A stretch of DNA of 64,000 nt from CBDATA01 sp965215615 (GTDB lineage Bacteria; Acidobacteriota; Vicinamibacteria; Marinacidobacterales; Marinacidobacteraceae): contig OZ244068.1 in assembly GCA_965215615.1 (NCBI GenBank), forward strand, positions 1,054,001 through 1,118,000, given 5' to 3'. The position numbers and the translations under genes were made by a program. Positions 49,814 through 59,642 of the stretch are shown piece by piece. The notes under the pieces are model-generated. The model ran no database searches. It was not told where the DNA came from and saw only the letters and a program-made list of their open reading frames with translations. Within the stretch, counting starts at the first letter, position 1. The number at the start of each line of letters is the position of its first letter.

Positions 49814-50950
49814 ATGCTCCAGTCGTCGCGGCGGATTTCCGGCCGCGCTTGTTTCGCCCTTCTCGCATCCTTCGGGGTGCTCCTGCCTGTCGGTGCCCAG
49901 CCGGATCTGGCGGAGGCCGATGAGTCGCGCTTCCTGAGCCGCATCCGGCGACTCACCGTCGAAGGCCGGCGTGCCGGGGAGGGGTATTTCTCGCCGGATG
50001 GTGCCGAGATGGTGTTCCAGTCCGAGCGGGAGCCGGGGAATCCGTTCTACCAGATCTACCTGCTCTCGATGGAAACCGGGGACCAGCGGCGGGTTTCGCC
50101 CGGATTCGGAAAGACCACCTGCGCGTTCATCAACGGTGCGACCGGTGACATCCTCTTCGCCTCGACCCATCTGGACCCTCGCTCGGAAGAGCTCCAGCGC
50201 GAGGAGATCCGCTTCCGGGAGAGCGGGGAGGAGCGGCGCTACGAGTGGGATTACGACCCGGCGATGGACCTTTTCGTCGAGCGGCGAGAGGATCGCGAGC
50301 TGGTCCGCCTGACCGAAGCTCGAGGGTACGATGCCGAGGCGAGCTATTCCCCGGACGGGGAGTGGATCGTCTTCACTTCGATGCGCTCGCAATTCGCGCC
50401 GAGGCTCTCGGACCGGGAAGCGCGTCTTGCCGGGATAGACCCTTCGTACTTCGGGGAGATCTACCGGATGCGCGCCGACGGAAGCGGGCAGGAGCGGCTC
50501 ACCGACACCCCCGGCTATGACGGTGGCCCGTTCTATTTCCCCGACGGTTCGCGGATCGTCTGGCGGCGGTTCTCGGAGGACGGCCTGATCGCCGACATCT
50601 GGAGCATGGCGGCCGACGGAAGCGACCAGCGCCAGCTCACCGACTTCGGGTCCATGAGCTGGGCCCCCTATGTCCATCCCTCCGGCGAATACATCCTGTT
50701 CGCCTCCAACAAGCTCGGTTTCTCCAACTTCGAGGTCTTCCTGGTAGATACTGCGGGAGAGAAGGAGCCGGTCCAGGTGACCACGAGAGAGGGTTTCGAC
50801 GGTCTCCCGGTTCCGTTCCCGGATGGCCGGCGTCTCGCCTGGACCTCTACCCGGCACGGCGGCGATGGCGGCCAGATCTACCTCGCCGACTGGAGCCACG
50901 AGGCGGCGCTCGCCGCGCTCCGCGAATCCCGGTTCCGGGAGCCATCGTGA
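49814..50950 (+). CDS. Exported TolB-like/PD40 beta-propeller protein
   Basis: 378 residues with signal peptide 1-28 (ending PVGAQP). WD40-like PD40 repeats: GYFSPDGAEMVFQSER, SYSPDGEWIVFTSMRS, YFPDGSRIVWRR, VHPSGEYILFASNK and PFPDGRRLAWTSTR. These periplasmic propellers bind peptides or act as accessory modules. First gene of a long coupled operon; the stop overlaps the M28 peptidase start (GTGA). Confidence 0.87.
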   Translation: MLQSSRRISGRACFALLASFGVLLPVGAQPDLAEADESRFLSRIRRLTVEGRRAGEGYFSPDGAEMVFQSEREPGNPFYQIYLLSMETGDQRRVSPGFGKTTCAFINGATGDILFASTHLDPRSEELQREEIRFRESGEERRYEWDYDPAMDLFVERREDRELVRLTEARGYDAEASYSPDGEWIVFTSMRSQFAPRLSDREARLAGIDPSYFGEIYRMRADGSGQERLTDTPGYDGGPFYFPDGSRIVWRRFSEDGLIADIWSMAADGSDQRQLTDFGSMSWAPYVHPSGEYILFASNKLGFSNFEVFLVDTAGEKEPVQVTTREGFDGLPVPFPDGRRLAWTSTRHGGDGGQIYLADWSHEAALAALRESRFREPS

Positions 50951-52728
50951 CCCGGTTCTTCGTCTTCGCCCTCGTCGCAGGATTCGCCCAGGCGGGTGCC
51001 CGGACGGATGCTCAGACTCCTGAAGAGACCCGCGAGGATGTCCTCGCTCTCACCGCGCCCGGAACCCTCGGCCGGGCGGTAGGGAGCGAAGGCGCGGCGA
51101 AAGCGCGGCAGCATCTGGTTTCCGGGCTTCTCGCTCTTTCGGCGCGGCCGCTCCCCGGACAGGCGGAACTCGGGATTCCCTTCGAGTTCGTCTCCGGGGT
51201 CGAAGACGAGGGCTCCACTCTCCTCATCGGAGAGCGCCGGTTCGGCCCGGATCGAGTGCGGGCGCTTGCGTTTTCTGTGACCGGGGAGGCGCGGGGCGGC
51301 CTCGTGTTCGCGGGCTACGGAATCCGGCTGCCGGAGAATGCGGAAATCCGGTACGACAGCTATGCGGAACTCGAAGGAGAAGTGGAAGGGAAGATCGTGG
51401 TGGCCCTTCGCTACTTTCCGGACGATGTCACGGACGAAGCCCGCGCGGCGCTGAACCGCGGCGCGAGCCTCCGTGCCAAGGCCGCCGTCGCCCGCGAGCT
51501 CGGGGCGGCAGGGCTCCTGATCTTCACCGGCCCGCGCTCCGAAAACGCCGGCGAGCTGTTGACCGGAAGTTTCGATATCGCGGCACCCGGCTCCCAGGGG
51601 ATCGTGGTCGCCTCGGTTTCCGGGGCGGTGGGCGAAGCGCTCTTCGAAGGCAGCGGACACACGGTCGCGGAGGCTCAGGAAACGCTCGACCGGGGCGACG
51701 CGCTTTCCTTCCCGCTTCCCGGCGACGGGGTCCTCGATGCGCGCCTCCGCCGGGATCGCTCCTTCGGGGTCAACGTCGCCGGCCTGTTGCCAGATGCCTC
51801 CGGGAGACTCGCTCCTCCGTGGGTGGTCGTCGGCGCGCACTACGACCATCTCGGGATGGGAGGTGCCGGCTCCCTCGCGCCGCACGGCCCGCCCGCCGAG
51901 CATCCGGGGGCCGACGACAACGCCTCCGGGGTGGCGGCGGTGCTCGCCCTCGCCCGGCAGGTGGCAGCGAACCCGCTCGACCGTCCGCTGCTCGCGGCGT
52001 TCTGGTCCGGCGAAGAGATGGGCCTGCTGGGCTCGAACGCTTTCGTCCGGGATGTGGTGGAGAGTGACCAGATGGCGGCGTACATCAATCTGGACATGGT
52101 GGGCCGGATGCGCGAGAACCGGCTGGTGGTTCAGGCGATGGGCTCCTCCCCGGTCTGGCCGGGAGTGGTGGAGCGTGCCAACGTGCCGGTGGGGTTCGAT
52201 CTCGCGCTCAGCGACGATCCCTACCTGCCGACCGACTCCTCGGCCTTCAACAGCGCCGGGGTTCCGACGCTCAACCTGTTCACCGGCACCCACGAGGACT
52301 ACCATCGGCCGAGCGACACCGCCGACCGGCTCAACTACGAGGATCTGGCCCGCGTCTCCCGCTTCGCGACCCTCGTCGCCCGTCGGGTGGCGGCGGTTGA
52401 TCCGGCACCGGAGTTCGTTCGGGTGGAACGCTCGGCCGAGGACACGCCGGCGCGCGCCTCGATGCGCGCCTATACCGGGACCATTCCCGAATACGCCACC
52501 GAAGTCGAAGGTCTGCTCCTCGGGGGAGTGATGGCCGGAGGGCCGGCGGAAGAAGCCGGGCTCCAAAAGGGCGATGTGATCGTCGCTTTTGGTGCGGTGG
52601 ACGTGCTCAACATCTACGACTACATGAACGCCCTCGAGGCCGCGCGCATCGGCGAGCCGATCCGGGTGGTGGTGATCCGGGACGGGGAACGGCTCGAGTT
52701 CACCCTGACTCCCGCCGCCCGGCCCTGA
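50947..52728 (+). CDS. Exported M28-family zinc aminopeptidase with PA and PDZ domains
   Basis: 593 residues with signal peptide 1-18. A PA (protease-associated) domain at about 110-250 (GLVFAGYGIRLPEN, ARELGAAGLLIFTG) is followed by the M28 zinc peptidase: GAHYDHLGMGG, GADDNASGVAAVLALA, FWSGEEMGLLGS, YINLDMVGRM and HEDYHRPSDTADRLNY. A C-terminal PDZ domain (about 500-590: LLLGGVMAGGPAEEAGLQKG) likely recognises substrate ends. Periplasmic peptide degradation, coupled to the PD40 protein. Confidence 0.91.
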   Translation: MTRFFVFALVAGFAQAGARTDAQTPEETREDVLALTAPGTLGRAVGSEGAAKARQHLVSGLLALSARPLPGQAELGIPFEFVSGVEDEGSTLLIGERRFGPDRVRALAFSVTGEARGGLVFAGYGIRLPENAEIRYDSYAELEGEVEGKIVVALRYFPDDVTDEARAALNRGASLRAKAAVARELGAAGLLIFTGPRSENAGELLTGSFDIAAPGSQGIVVASVSGAVGEALFEGSGHTVAEAQETLDRGDALSFPLPGDGVLDARLRRDRSFGVNVAGLLPDASGRLAPPWVVVGAHYDHLGMGGAGSLAPHGPPAEHPGADDNASGVAAVLALARQVAANPLDRPLLAAFWSGEEMGLLGSNAFVRDVVESDQMAAYINLDMVGRMRENRLVVQAMGSSPVWPGVVERANVPVGFDLALSDDPYLPTDSSAFNSAGVPTLNLFTGTHEDYHRPSDTADRLNYEDLARVSRFATLVARRVAAVDPAPEFVRVERSAEDTPARASMRAYTGTIPEYATEVEGLLLGGVMAGGPAEEAGLQKGDVIVAFGAVDVLNIYDYMNALEAARIGEPIRVVVIRDGERLEFTLTPAARP

Positions 52729-52729
52729 C

Positions 52730-54559
52730 TTGGCTTCTTCGTCTCCGAAGGCACCGCCGCGCGAGCGGGTGCGCAACTTCTGCATCATCGCCCACGTGGA
52801 CCACGGGAAGTCCACACTCGCCGACCGGCTGATCCAGCGCTGTGGCGCGATCGCCGACCGGGAGTTTCGCGACCAGTTGCTCGACTCGATGGACCTCGAG
52901 CGCGAGCGGGGGATCACCATCAAGTCGAACAGCGTGACCCTGCTCCACCAGGCGGTGGATGGCGAGACCTATCAGTTGAATCTGATCGACACGCCAGGTC
53001 ACGTGGATTTTTCCCACGAGGTGCGGCGCTCCCTGATGTCCTGCGAGGGAGCGTTGCTGCTGGTGGATGCCTCCCAGGGGGTCGAAGCCCAGACGGTCGC
53101 CAACCATTATGTGGCGATGGAATACGACCTCGCGGTCGTGCCGGTCATCAACAAGATCGATCTCCCGGCGGCGGACCCCGAACGGGTGCGCGAGGAAATC
53201 GACGAAGAGCTGGGGCTCGATCCCTTTGGAGCCATCCTGGCTTCCGCGAAGCGCGGCGAAGGCGTGGATGACGTTCTCGAAGCGATCGTTTCGCGGTTTC
53301 CGGCTCCCGGCGGAGACCCCGAAGCCTCGCTGCGGGCGCTCATCTTCGATGCCCAGTACGACACCTACCGCGGGGTGGTGCTGCTCCTGCGGATCGTGGA
53401 CGGCACGATGCGTCCGGGGGACCGGATCCGGCTCATGCATTCGGCCAAGGACTACACGGTCGAAGAGGTCGGGCTCCTCCGGCTGCGCCGCGAAGAAGTC
53501 CCGGAGCTCGCCTGCGGCGCGGTGGGATACGCGATCTGCGGCATCCGGAACATCCGGGACATCGCGATCGGCGACACGGTGACCGGGTCCGAGCAGCCGG
53601 CCCCCGAAGCGCTTCCGGGCTACCGGGAGGCGAAGCCGGTGGTCTTCAGTTCGCTCTACCCCATCTCCACCGAAGACTACGGGGAACTCGAAGCGGCGCT
53701 CGACCGGCTAGCGCTCAACGACCCGGCGCTCGTCTTCGAGCGGGATTCCTCGTCCGCGCTGGGGTTCGGTTTCCGCTGCGGGTTTCTCGGACTTTTGCAC
53801 CTCGACGTGGTGCAAGAGCGCCTCCAGCGCGAGCACGGACTCTCGCTGCTGATTTCGGCACCGAGCGTCCGCTACCGGATCGAGATGGCCGACGGGGTAG
53901 TCCACGAAGTCGAAAACCCGGCTCTCTACCCGGATCCATCCCGGATTCAGGGGGCCGAGGAGCCCTGGATCCGCGCCAACATCCTTTCGCCGGAACACGC
54001 GCTGGGAGCGATCATGGAGCTTCTCGGGGAGCGCCGCGCCGACTCCACCCGGATGAACTACCTGTCCAGCCGCCGGATCGAGGTGGTGGCCGAGCTGCCG
54101 CTCGCCGAGGTGCTCTTCGACTTCCACGACCGGCTGAAGACGGTTTCCCGCGGCTACGGGAGCTACGACTACGAGTTGCTGGACTACCGGCCGACCCGGC
54201 TCGTCAAGGTGGACATTCTGGTGAACGGGGAACGGGTGGATGCGCTTTCGCAGCTCGTCCACGTGGACAAGGCCCGGCCGCGGGCTCTCCGGTACTGCGA
54301 ACGGCTCGCTGAAGTGATCCCCATGCACAACTTCAAGATCGCGATCCAGGGGGCCATCGGGGGCAAGATCATCGCCCGCACCAACATCCGGGCGCTCCGC
54401 AAGGATGTCACCGCCAAGTGCTACGGTGGGGACGTAAGCCGCAAGCGGAAGCTCCTCGAACGGCAAAGGGAAGGCAAGAAGCGGATGAAGCAGGTGGGGA
54501 ACGTCCAGATCCCGCAGTCCGCTTTCGTGGAAGTCCTGAAGTCGAGCCCCACTGCATGA
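52730..54559 (+). CDS. lepA: Elongation factor 4 (LepA)
   Basis: 609 residues from TTG 52730, 1 nt after the M28 stop. Translational GTPase: G1 AHVDHGKST, G2 RERGITIKS, G3 LIDTPGHVDFS, G4 NKIDLP. Then the LepA-specific C-terminal domain (SYDYELLDYRPTRLVKVDIL, and MHNFKIAIQGAIGGKIIART). Acts on the ribosome, remodelling stalled or misassembled complexes. The stop overlaps hemW as ATGA, a common lepA-hemW arrangement. Confidence 0.96.
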   Translation: MASSSPKAPPRERVRNFCIIAHVDHGKSTLADRLIQRCGAIADREFRDQLLDSMDLERERGITIKSNSVTLLHQAVDGETYQLNLIDTPGHVDFSHEVRRSLMSCEGALLLVDASQGVEAQTVANHYVAMEYDLAVVPVINKIDLPAADPERVREEIDEELGLDPFGAILASAKRGEGVDDVLEAIVSRFPAPGGDPEASLRALIFDAQYDTYRGVVLLLRIVDGTMRPGDRIRLMHSAKDYTVEEVGLLRLRREEVPELACGAVGYAICGIRNIRDIAIGDTVTGSEQPAPEALPGYREAKPVVFSSLYPISTEDYGELEAALDRLALNDPALVFERDSSSALGFGFRCGFLGLLHLDVVQERLQREHGLSLLISAPSVRYRIEMADGVVHEVENPALYPDPSRIQGAEEPWIRANILSPEHALGAIMELLGERRADSTRMNYLSSRRIEVVAELPLAEVLFDFHDRLKTVSRGYGSYDYELLDYRPTRLVKVDILVNGERVDALSQLVHVDKARPRALRYCERLAEVIPMHNFKIAIQGAIGGKIIARTNIRALRKDVTAKCYGGDVSRKRKLLERQREGKKRMKQVGNVQIPQSAFVEVLKSSPTA

Positions 54560-55734
54560 TCCCCGAGGACTTCGGTCCCGGGCTCTATGTTCACGTTCCG
54601 TTCTGCAGCCGAATCTGTCCCTACTGCGACTTCGCGGTGACCCGCGCCGGCCGCGACCGGGAAGGCCGCTTCCGCCGGTTTGACAACGCGCTCCTCGAGG
54701 AGTTCCGGCTTCGCCCGGAGACCGGAGCGGACACCCTCTACTTCGGCGGCGGGACACCCTCTCTCGCGCCTCCCGCGCTGCTCGGCGAGTGGGTCGCGGC
54801 GGCGAGCGAGCGCGGCCATCTGGCTCCGGGCGCTTTCGTGACGCTCGAAGCGAACCCGGAAGACCTCGTTCGGAATCCGGGACTCGCTCGCGAGTGGGTG
54901 TGCGCCGGGGTTTCCGGGGTGAGCCTCGGTGCCCAGGCGCTCGATGACGGCCGGTTGCGCTTCCTCGGCCGGGGCCATCGCCGCGAGGATGTCCGGTCCG
55001 CCGTTTTTCGTCTCGCGGAAGCCGGGATGGACTGGATTTCCCTCGACATCCTCTACGGAACCCGCGGCCAGACGGCAGGGGAACTCGCCTCCGAGCTCCG
55101 GGAGGCGGCGGCGCTTCCCGGAGTGAGCCATGTTTCGGCCTACGAACTGACCATCGAGCCAGGCACTCCGTTTGCCGGCAGGCGTTCCCGCGGGGAGCGG
55201 CTCCAGGCAGAAGAGCCGGGCAAGGGGAGCTTCTTCCGAGTGGTTCACGAAACCCTCGAAACCGAAGGGTTTTTCGCCTACGAGGTCAGCAACTTCGCCC
55301 GCCGTCCCGAAGACCGGTCCCGGCACAACCAGAAATACTGGTCTTCCGCTCCTTACACCGGGGTGGGGCCGTCGGCGCACTCGTTCGCTCCGAAGGCGGG
55401 GGTTCGCTCCTGGAACCATCGCGAGGAGGGTTCCTGGCGGCGGGTTCTCGACCGCGGGGAGCTGCCGGTCGCGGGCCGGGAGTCGCTCGGCCTCCGCGAG
55501 CGGGCGCTCGAAGAGGTGTTTCTGAGCCTCCGCACCGTTTCGGGGCTGGATCTCTCCGGGTTCGCCGGGCGCTACGGCGAGCGGGTGGTGTCCGCCAATC
55601 GGGACCGGTTCGCCCGCTGGGAGGAGCGCGGCTTCGTCCGTCTGCTGCCCGGATGCCTCCGCCCCACCCGTTCCGGCCTCGCGGTCGCCGACCTGCTGGC
55701 GCGCGAGTTCCGGCTCGAAGAGGTTCGCCCGTGA
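54556..55734 (+). CDS. hemW: HemW-like radical SAM protein (heme chaperone)
   Basis: 392 residues. Radical-SAM cluster C17-xxx-C21-xx-C24 in VPFCSRICPYCDF, then YFGGGTPSLAPP, TLEANPED and GVSLGAQALDDGRLRFLGRGH, as in the HemN/HemW family. Length and position after lepA favour HemW, a heme-transfer chaperone, over a true coproporphyrinogen oxidase. ATG overlaps the lepA stop. Co-translated with a downstream flippase-like membrane protein. Confidence 0.9.
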   Translation: MIPEDFGPGLYVHVPFCSRICPYCDFAVTRAGRDREGRFRRFDNALLEEFRLRPETGADTLYFGGGTPSLAPPALLGEWVAAASERGHLAPGAFVTLEANPEDLVRNPGLAREWVCAGVSGVSLGAQALDDGRLRFLGRGHRREDVRSAVFRLAEAGMDWISLDILYGTRGQTAGELASELREAAALPGVSHVSAYELTIEPGTPFAGRRSRGERLQAEEPGKGSFFRVVHETLETEGFFAYEVSNFARRPEDRSRHNQKYWSSAPYTGVGPSAHSFAPKAGVRSWNHREEGSWRRVLDRGELPVAGRESLGLRERALEEVFLSLRTVSGLDLSGFAGRYGERVVSANRDRFARWEERGFVRLLPGCLRPTRSGLAVADLLAREFRLEEVRP

Positions 55735-57044
55735 CTCTCGCCGGGCCGCTGACCATGGGCCGGCTGTTCCGGATGTGGGCCCCCATGGGCGCCACCTGGT
55801 TCATGATGTCCATGGAGGGACTGCTGGTCGCGGCCATCGTGGCCCGGCTCCCGGAGGCGACGGTGAACCTCGCGGCCTACGGGGTGGCGTTCGCCTTCGC
55901 CCTGATGCTGGAGGCACCGATCATCATGGTGCTGAGCGCCTCCACCGCGCTCTGCCGGGATCGCGACGCGTTCTTGCGGCTCCGGCGCTACGTGACCGGG
56001 CTGAACGTCCTGCTCACCACGCTGACCATGCTGTGGGTGCTCACCCCGCTCTATCCGATTTCCACGGCCATTCTGACCGACGTGGACCCCGAGGTATCCC
56101 GCCTGAGCCGGCTGGCGCTCCTCGTGCTTCTCCCGTGGCCAGCGGCGATCGGCTACCGGCGCTTCTACCAGGGGATCATGATCAACCACGGCCGCACCCG
56201 CCGGGTCGCCTACGGGACGATGCTCCGGCTGTCCGGGATGGCGCTTGCGTCGGCCGGGCTCTCGCTGACGGAGATTCCGGGTGCGGTGGTGGGAGCCGCC
56301 GCGCTCTCGGTGGCGGTGACCCTCGAAGCGGTCGTGACCCGCATCATGGCGAGGGATTGCATCGAAAGCGTTCTGGAGAAGCCACCGAGCGGCGAGCCGC
56401 TGACGCTGCCCCGGTTCCTGCGCTTTTACCTGCCGCTCCTCGTGAGTTCGGTGATCGCGCTCGGCATCCATCCGCTCATCAACCTCTTCCTGAGCCATTC
56501 GCGGCTCGCGCTCGAATCGCTCGCCACCTATCCGGTGGTTTCCGCTCTCTCGTTCGTCTTCCGGAGCATGGGGCTCTCTTTCCAGGAAGTGGCCATCGCC
56601 TGTCTGGACGGGAGCCGCGAACGGTTCCGGTTGTTGCTGCGGTTCGCGCTCTGGCTCGGGTTCGGTGCCAGCCTGCTGCAGGCGCTGATCGCGGTGACTC
56701 CGCTCGCCGGGGCCTGGTTCCTCCATGTCGCGAGCCTCACTCCCGAACTCACCGATCTTTCGATCCCGGCGCTCCAGATCGTGGTGTTGATGCCGCTGCT
56801 TTCCGTCCTGCTGGCCTTCTTCCGGGCGCTGATGGTCTGGAGCGGCGAAACCGACGCGATCACCTGGGCGGGCATCATCGAGATCGTCTCGGTCTGTTTG
56901 ATGCTGTATGCGTTCATCTCCGAACCCATCGCGATGATCGGGGTCCTCGCCGCCTCGTGGGCGATGATCCTTTCGCGCGCCGTGGATCTCCTCGCGCTCT
57001 ACTGGTGGGTCGCCCCGGTGGCGCGGCGCTTCCGGAACACCTGA
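55731..57044 (+). CDS. Polytopic membrane protein, MATE/ANKH-like
   Basis: 437 residues with about 12 membrane helices (TWFMMSMEGLLVAAIVARLP, AYGVAFAFALMLEAPIIMVLS, LAVYPVV-like central helices). The N-terminal layout suggests the MOP/MATE flippase superfamily, possibly the progressive-ankylosis (ANKH) branch; substrate unknown. The GTG start overlaps the hemW stop (GTGA). It ends 3 bp before phr. Confidence 0.72.
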   Translation: MTLAGPLTMGRLFRMWAPMGATWFMMSMEGLLVAAIVARLPEATVNLAAYGVAFAFALMLEAPIIMVLSASTALCRDRDAFLRLRRYVTGLNVLLTTLTMLWVLTPLYPISTAILTDVDPEVSRLSRLALLVLLPWPAAIGYRRFYQGIMINHGRTRRVAYGTMLRLSGMALASAGLSLTEIPGAVVGAAALSVAVTLEAVVTRIMARDCIESVLEKPPSGEPLTLPRFLRFYLPLLVSSVIALGIHPLINLFLSHSRLALESLATYPVVSALSFVFRSMGLSFQEVAIACLDGSRERFRLLLRFALWLGFGASLLQALIAVTPLAGAWFLHVASLTPELTDLSIPALQIVVLMPLLSVLLAFFRALMVWSGETDAITWAGIIEIVSVCLMLYAFISEPIAMIGVLAASWAMILSRAVDLLALYWWVAPVARRFRNT

Positions 57045-57047
57045 GAC

Positions 57048-58454
57048 ATGGCGGCGCTCGTCTGGTTCCGCCGCGATCTCCGGATCGCCGACAACCCGGC
57101 GCTCTCGGCGGCTGCGGGGACGGGCCCGGTCCTCGCCGCCTACGTGCTGGACGACGAGGCAGCGGGATCATGGAAGATCGGCGGGGCGGCTCACTGGTGG
57201 CTCCATCACTCGCTCGCCTCGCTCGGGCGGGATCTCGCCGATCGCGGAGTCCCGCTCGTCCTGCGGCGCGGACCGGCGGCGCGCGAAATTCCGCGGCTCG
57301 TCGAGGAGGCGGGCCTCTCGGCGGTTCACTGGAATCGGCGCTACGAACCCTGGGCGACCCGGCAGGATCGCGCCCTCAAGGAAGCACTCACCGGGCAGGG
57401 AGTCCCGGTCCGGAGCCATGCCGCGTCGCTGCTCTTCGAGCCTTGGGAAGTGAAAACCCAGTCGGGCCGGTCGTTTTCGGTGTTCACCCCCTTCCAGCGC
57501 GCCGCCCGGTCGCTCCCGGTACTTCCTCCGCTCCCGGTGCCCCGGGAACTCACCGGGTTTCGGGGCACGGTTTCCGGGGACCGGCTGGAATCGTGGGCAC
57601 TGCTGCCGAAAAAGCCCGACTGGGCGCGGGAGTTTCCGGGGGTCTGGACTCCCGGGGAAGAGGAGGCCCGCCGCCGGCTCGACACCTTCCTGCGGGAGCG
57701 TCTCGAAACCTACGCCGAGGACCGCGACCGGCCGGGCCTCGAAGCCAGTTCCCGCCTTTCGCCCCATCTCCACTGGGGAGAAATCGGCCCGCGCCAGGCG
57801 TTTCAGGCCACCCGGCAGGCGAGCGGCGCGGGTGCCGAGAAGTTCCTGAGCGAGCTGGTCTGGCGGGAGTTCGGCCATCACCTGCTTTTCCATCGCCCGA
57901 CGCTGCCCGAAGAAAACCAGAAGCCGGCTTTCGATTCCTTCCCCTGGCGTGACGATCCGGGAGCGCTCCGGGCGTGGCAACGAGGCCGGACCGGGTTCCC
58001 GCTGGTGGATGCCGGGATGCGCGAGCTCTGGCGCACCGGCTGGATGCACAACCGGGTCCGCATGGTGGCGGCCTCCTTTCTCACCAAGCAGTTGCTGATC
58101 CACTGGCACCACGGCCAGCGCTGGTTCTGGGAGACGCTCGTGGATGCCGACCTTGCAAGCAACACGATGAACTGGCAGTGGGTCGCCGGCTGCGGAGCCG
58201 ATGCCGCTCCGTTTTTCCGGATCTTCAACCCGGTGCTCCAGAGCGAGAAGTGGGATCCCGGCGGTGAGTACCTCCGGCGCTGGATCCCGGAAATCGCGGC
58301 GCTCCCGGACCGCTACCTCCACCGCCCCTCTGAAACGCCTCCCGATGTCTGCCGCACCACCGGCTTTCGCCCAGGCGAGACCTATCCGCTCCCGATCGTG
58401 GACCTTTCAGAAGCCCGCGCCCGCGCTCTGGCGGCGTATCGCTCGCTCGCCTGA
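57048..58454 (+). CDS. phr: Deoxyribodipyrimidine photolyase
   Basis: 468 residues. Photolyase/cryptochrome family: N-terminal alpha/beta domain (LVWFRRDLRIADNPAL), FAD-binding C-terminal half with SRLSPHLHWGEIGPRQ, ELVWREFGHHLLFH, GMRELWRTGWMHNRVRMVAASFLTK, DADLASNTMNWQWVAGCGADAAPFFRIFNP. Uses blue light to repair cyclobutane pyrimidine dimers. Last gene of the long operon; 7 bp from convergent tyrA. The gene suggests exposure to light. Confidence 0.95.
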   Translation: MAALVWFRRDLRIADNPALSAAAGTGPVLAAYVLDDEAAGSWKIGGAAHWWLHHSLASLGRDLADRGVPLVLRRGPAAREIPRLVEEAGLSAVHWNRRYEPWATRQDRALKEALTGQGVPVRSHAASLLFEPWEVKTQSGRSFSVFTPFQRAARSLPVLPPLPVPRELTGFRGTVSGDRLESWALLPKKPDWAREFPGVWTPGEEEARRRLDTFLRERLETYAEDRDRPGLEASSRLSPHLHWGEIGPRQAFQATRQASGAGAEKFLSELVWREFGHHLLFHRPTLPEENQKPAFDSFPWRDDPGALRAWQRGRTGFPLVDAGMRELWRTGWMHNRVRMVAASFLTKQLLIHWHHGQRWFWETLVDADLASNTMNWQWVAGCGADAAPFFRIFNPVLQSEKWDPGGEYLRRWIPEIAALPDRYLHRPSETPPDVCRTTGFRPGETYPLPIVDLSEARARALAAYRSLA

Positions 58455-58461
58455 CCTGTTC

Positions 58462-59547
58462 TCAGGGGCGGTTTTTCAGATACTCCAGCCCCTTCTCCAT
58501 GATCCCGACGAAGGCCGGTTCGTCCCCGTCGGCCGCCTCGCGGACCTTCGCCACCGCCTCGGCGAGCGCGGTGAGCGCCCTTTCGCCGTGGGGGTTTTCG
58601 TGCTGGATCTCGTAGTAGAGGTGGGGGTTTTCGCCCGCCACCGCGGCCGCCACCTGGAGCTGGCGATTGAAGGTGACGCTCGATATGCGGGCGAGAGTCG
58701 GGATCTTCTCGCCGCTCTCGGTGAGCGCCCGCAGGAAGGCGAGGTTCAAGGCGTGGGACAGGCCGAGCACGTAGGCGATCAGCGGATCGTGGTCGGCGAG
58801 CGGGAGGTGGAGAACCTCCGCCATCGTTCCGCCGAACACTCGGGCGGCCTCTTCGGCGGCGGCCTCGTCGCCGAGATCCATGACCAGCACGTGGCAGCCG
58901 TGGAGGACGTGCGCATCGGGGCCGAACATCGGGTGGATCGAAGCGGCGCGCCGGCCCCGCTCGCGGAGCGCTTCGTGGCCCCGGGCGAGCGGGGCCTTGA
59001 CCGAGCCGATGTCGAAGATGAGACCGGATCGCTCCGCCCCGGCGAGCGCCTGAAGCACCGGGCCGGTCGCTCCGAGCGGGGTCGCGACCACCGTGAGGTC
59101 GTACTGGTCGCGGGTCCGGGTCCAGTCGTCCACTCGCGGAAGCCCCGGCGGGCCGCCTTCGGGGTCGGCGACCGTGACCCGGAACCCCTGCGCGGCGAGG
59201 AAGCGGCAGAACCAGCGACCCATGCGTCCTCCGCCTCCGATCACGAGCGCTGGCCGGTCGTCGCCGAGCCATTCGCTGCGTACCCGCAGCGTCTCCTGGC
59301 GGGCGAGCGCCGATTTCATCAGAAGGCGGAGGATGTCTGCGCCGATTTCCGGCGAGAGTCCCCGGTTCCGGGCCTCCTCGCGGGCGCGCTCGAGCACCTC
59401 GCTCTCCTGGGCCGGGTCGTGGATCGGCAGGCCGAGCGACTGCTTGGTCTGGCCGATGGAGGTGGTGATGGCATCCCGGCGGGCCCAGCAGTCGAGGATC
59501 TGCCGATCCACCTCGGCGAGTTCCTTGCGGAGATCTGCGAGATCCAT
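58462..59547 (-). CDS. tyrA: Chorismate mutase-prephenate dehydrogenase (T-protein)
   Basis: 361 residues. Residues 1-90 are an AroQ-type chorismate mutase (LRKELAEVDRQILDCWARRD). Residues about 98-361 are the prephenate dehydrogenase: nucleotide motif IGGGGRMGRWFCRFL, VVATPLGATG, DIGSVKA, HPMFGPD, and LSHALNLAFLRAL. Together they convert chorismate to 4-hydroxyphenylpyruvate for tyrosine synthesis. Shine-Dalgarno GGAGG 9 nt upstream of the ATG. Confidence 0.92.
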   Translation of the reverse strand: MDLADLRKELAEVDRQILDCWARRDAITTSIGQTKQSLGLPIHDPAQESEVLERAREEARNRGLSPEIGADILRLLMKSALARQETLRVRSEWLGDDRPALVIGGGGRMGRWFCRFLAAQGFRVTVADPEGGPPGLPRVDDWTRTRDQYDLTVVATPLGATGPVLQALAGAERSGLIFDIGSVKAPLARGHEALRERGRRAASIHPMFGPDAHVLHGCHVLVMDLGDEAAAEEAARVFGGTMAEVLHLPLADHDPLIAYVLGLSHALNLAFLRALTESGEKIPTLARISSVTFNRQLQVAAAVAGENPHLYYEIQHENPHGERALTALAEAVAKVREAADGDEPAFVGIMEKGLEYLKNRP

Positions 59548-59642
59548 CAGGTGTCGCCTCCGGCGGGTTCAGACGAGGGCCGGCGAAGCGCGAAGAAGCC
59601 GCCAGCGCCGGGGGAGGATACTGCCCCGCCCGGACGATCAGG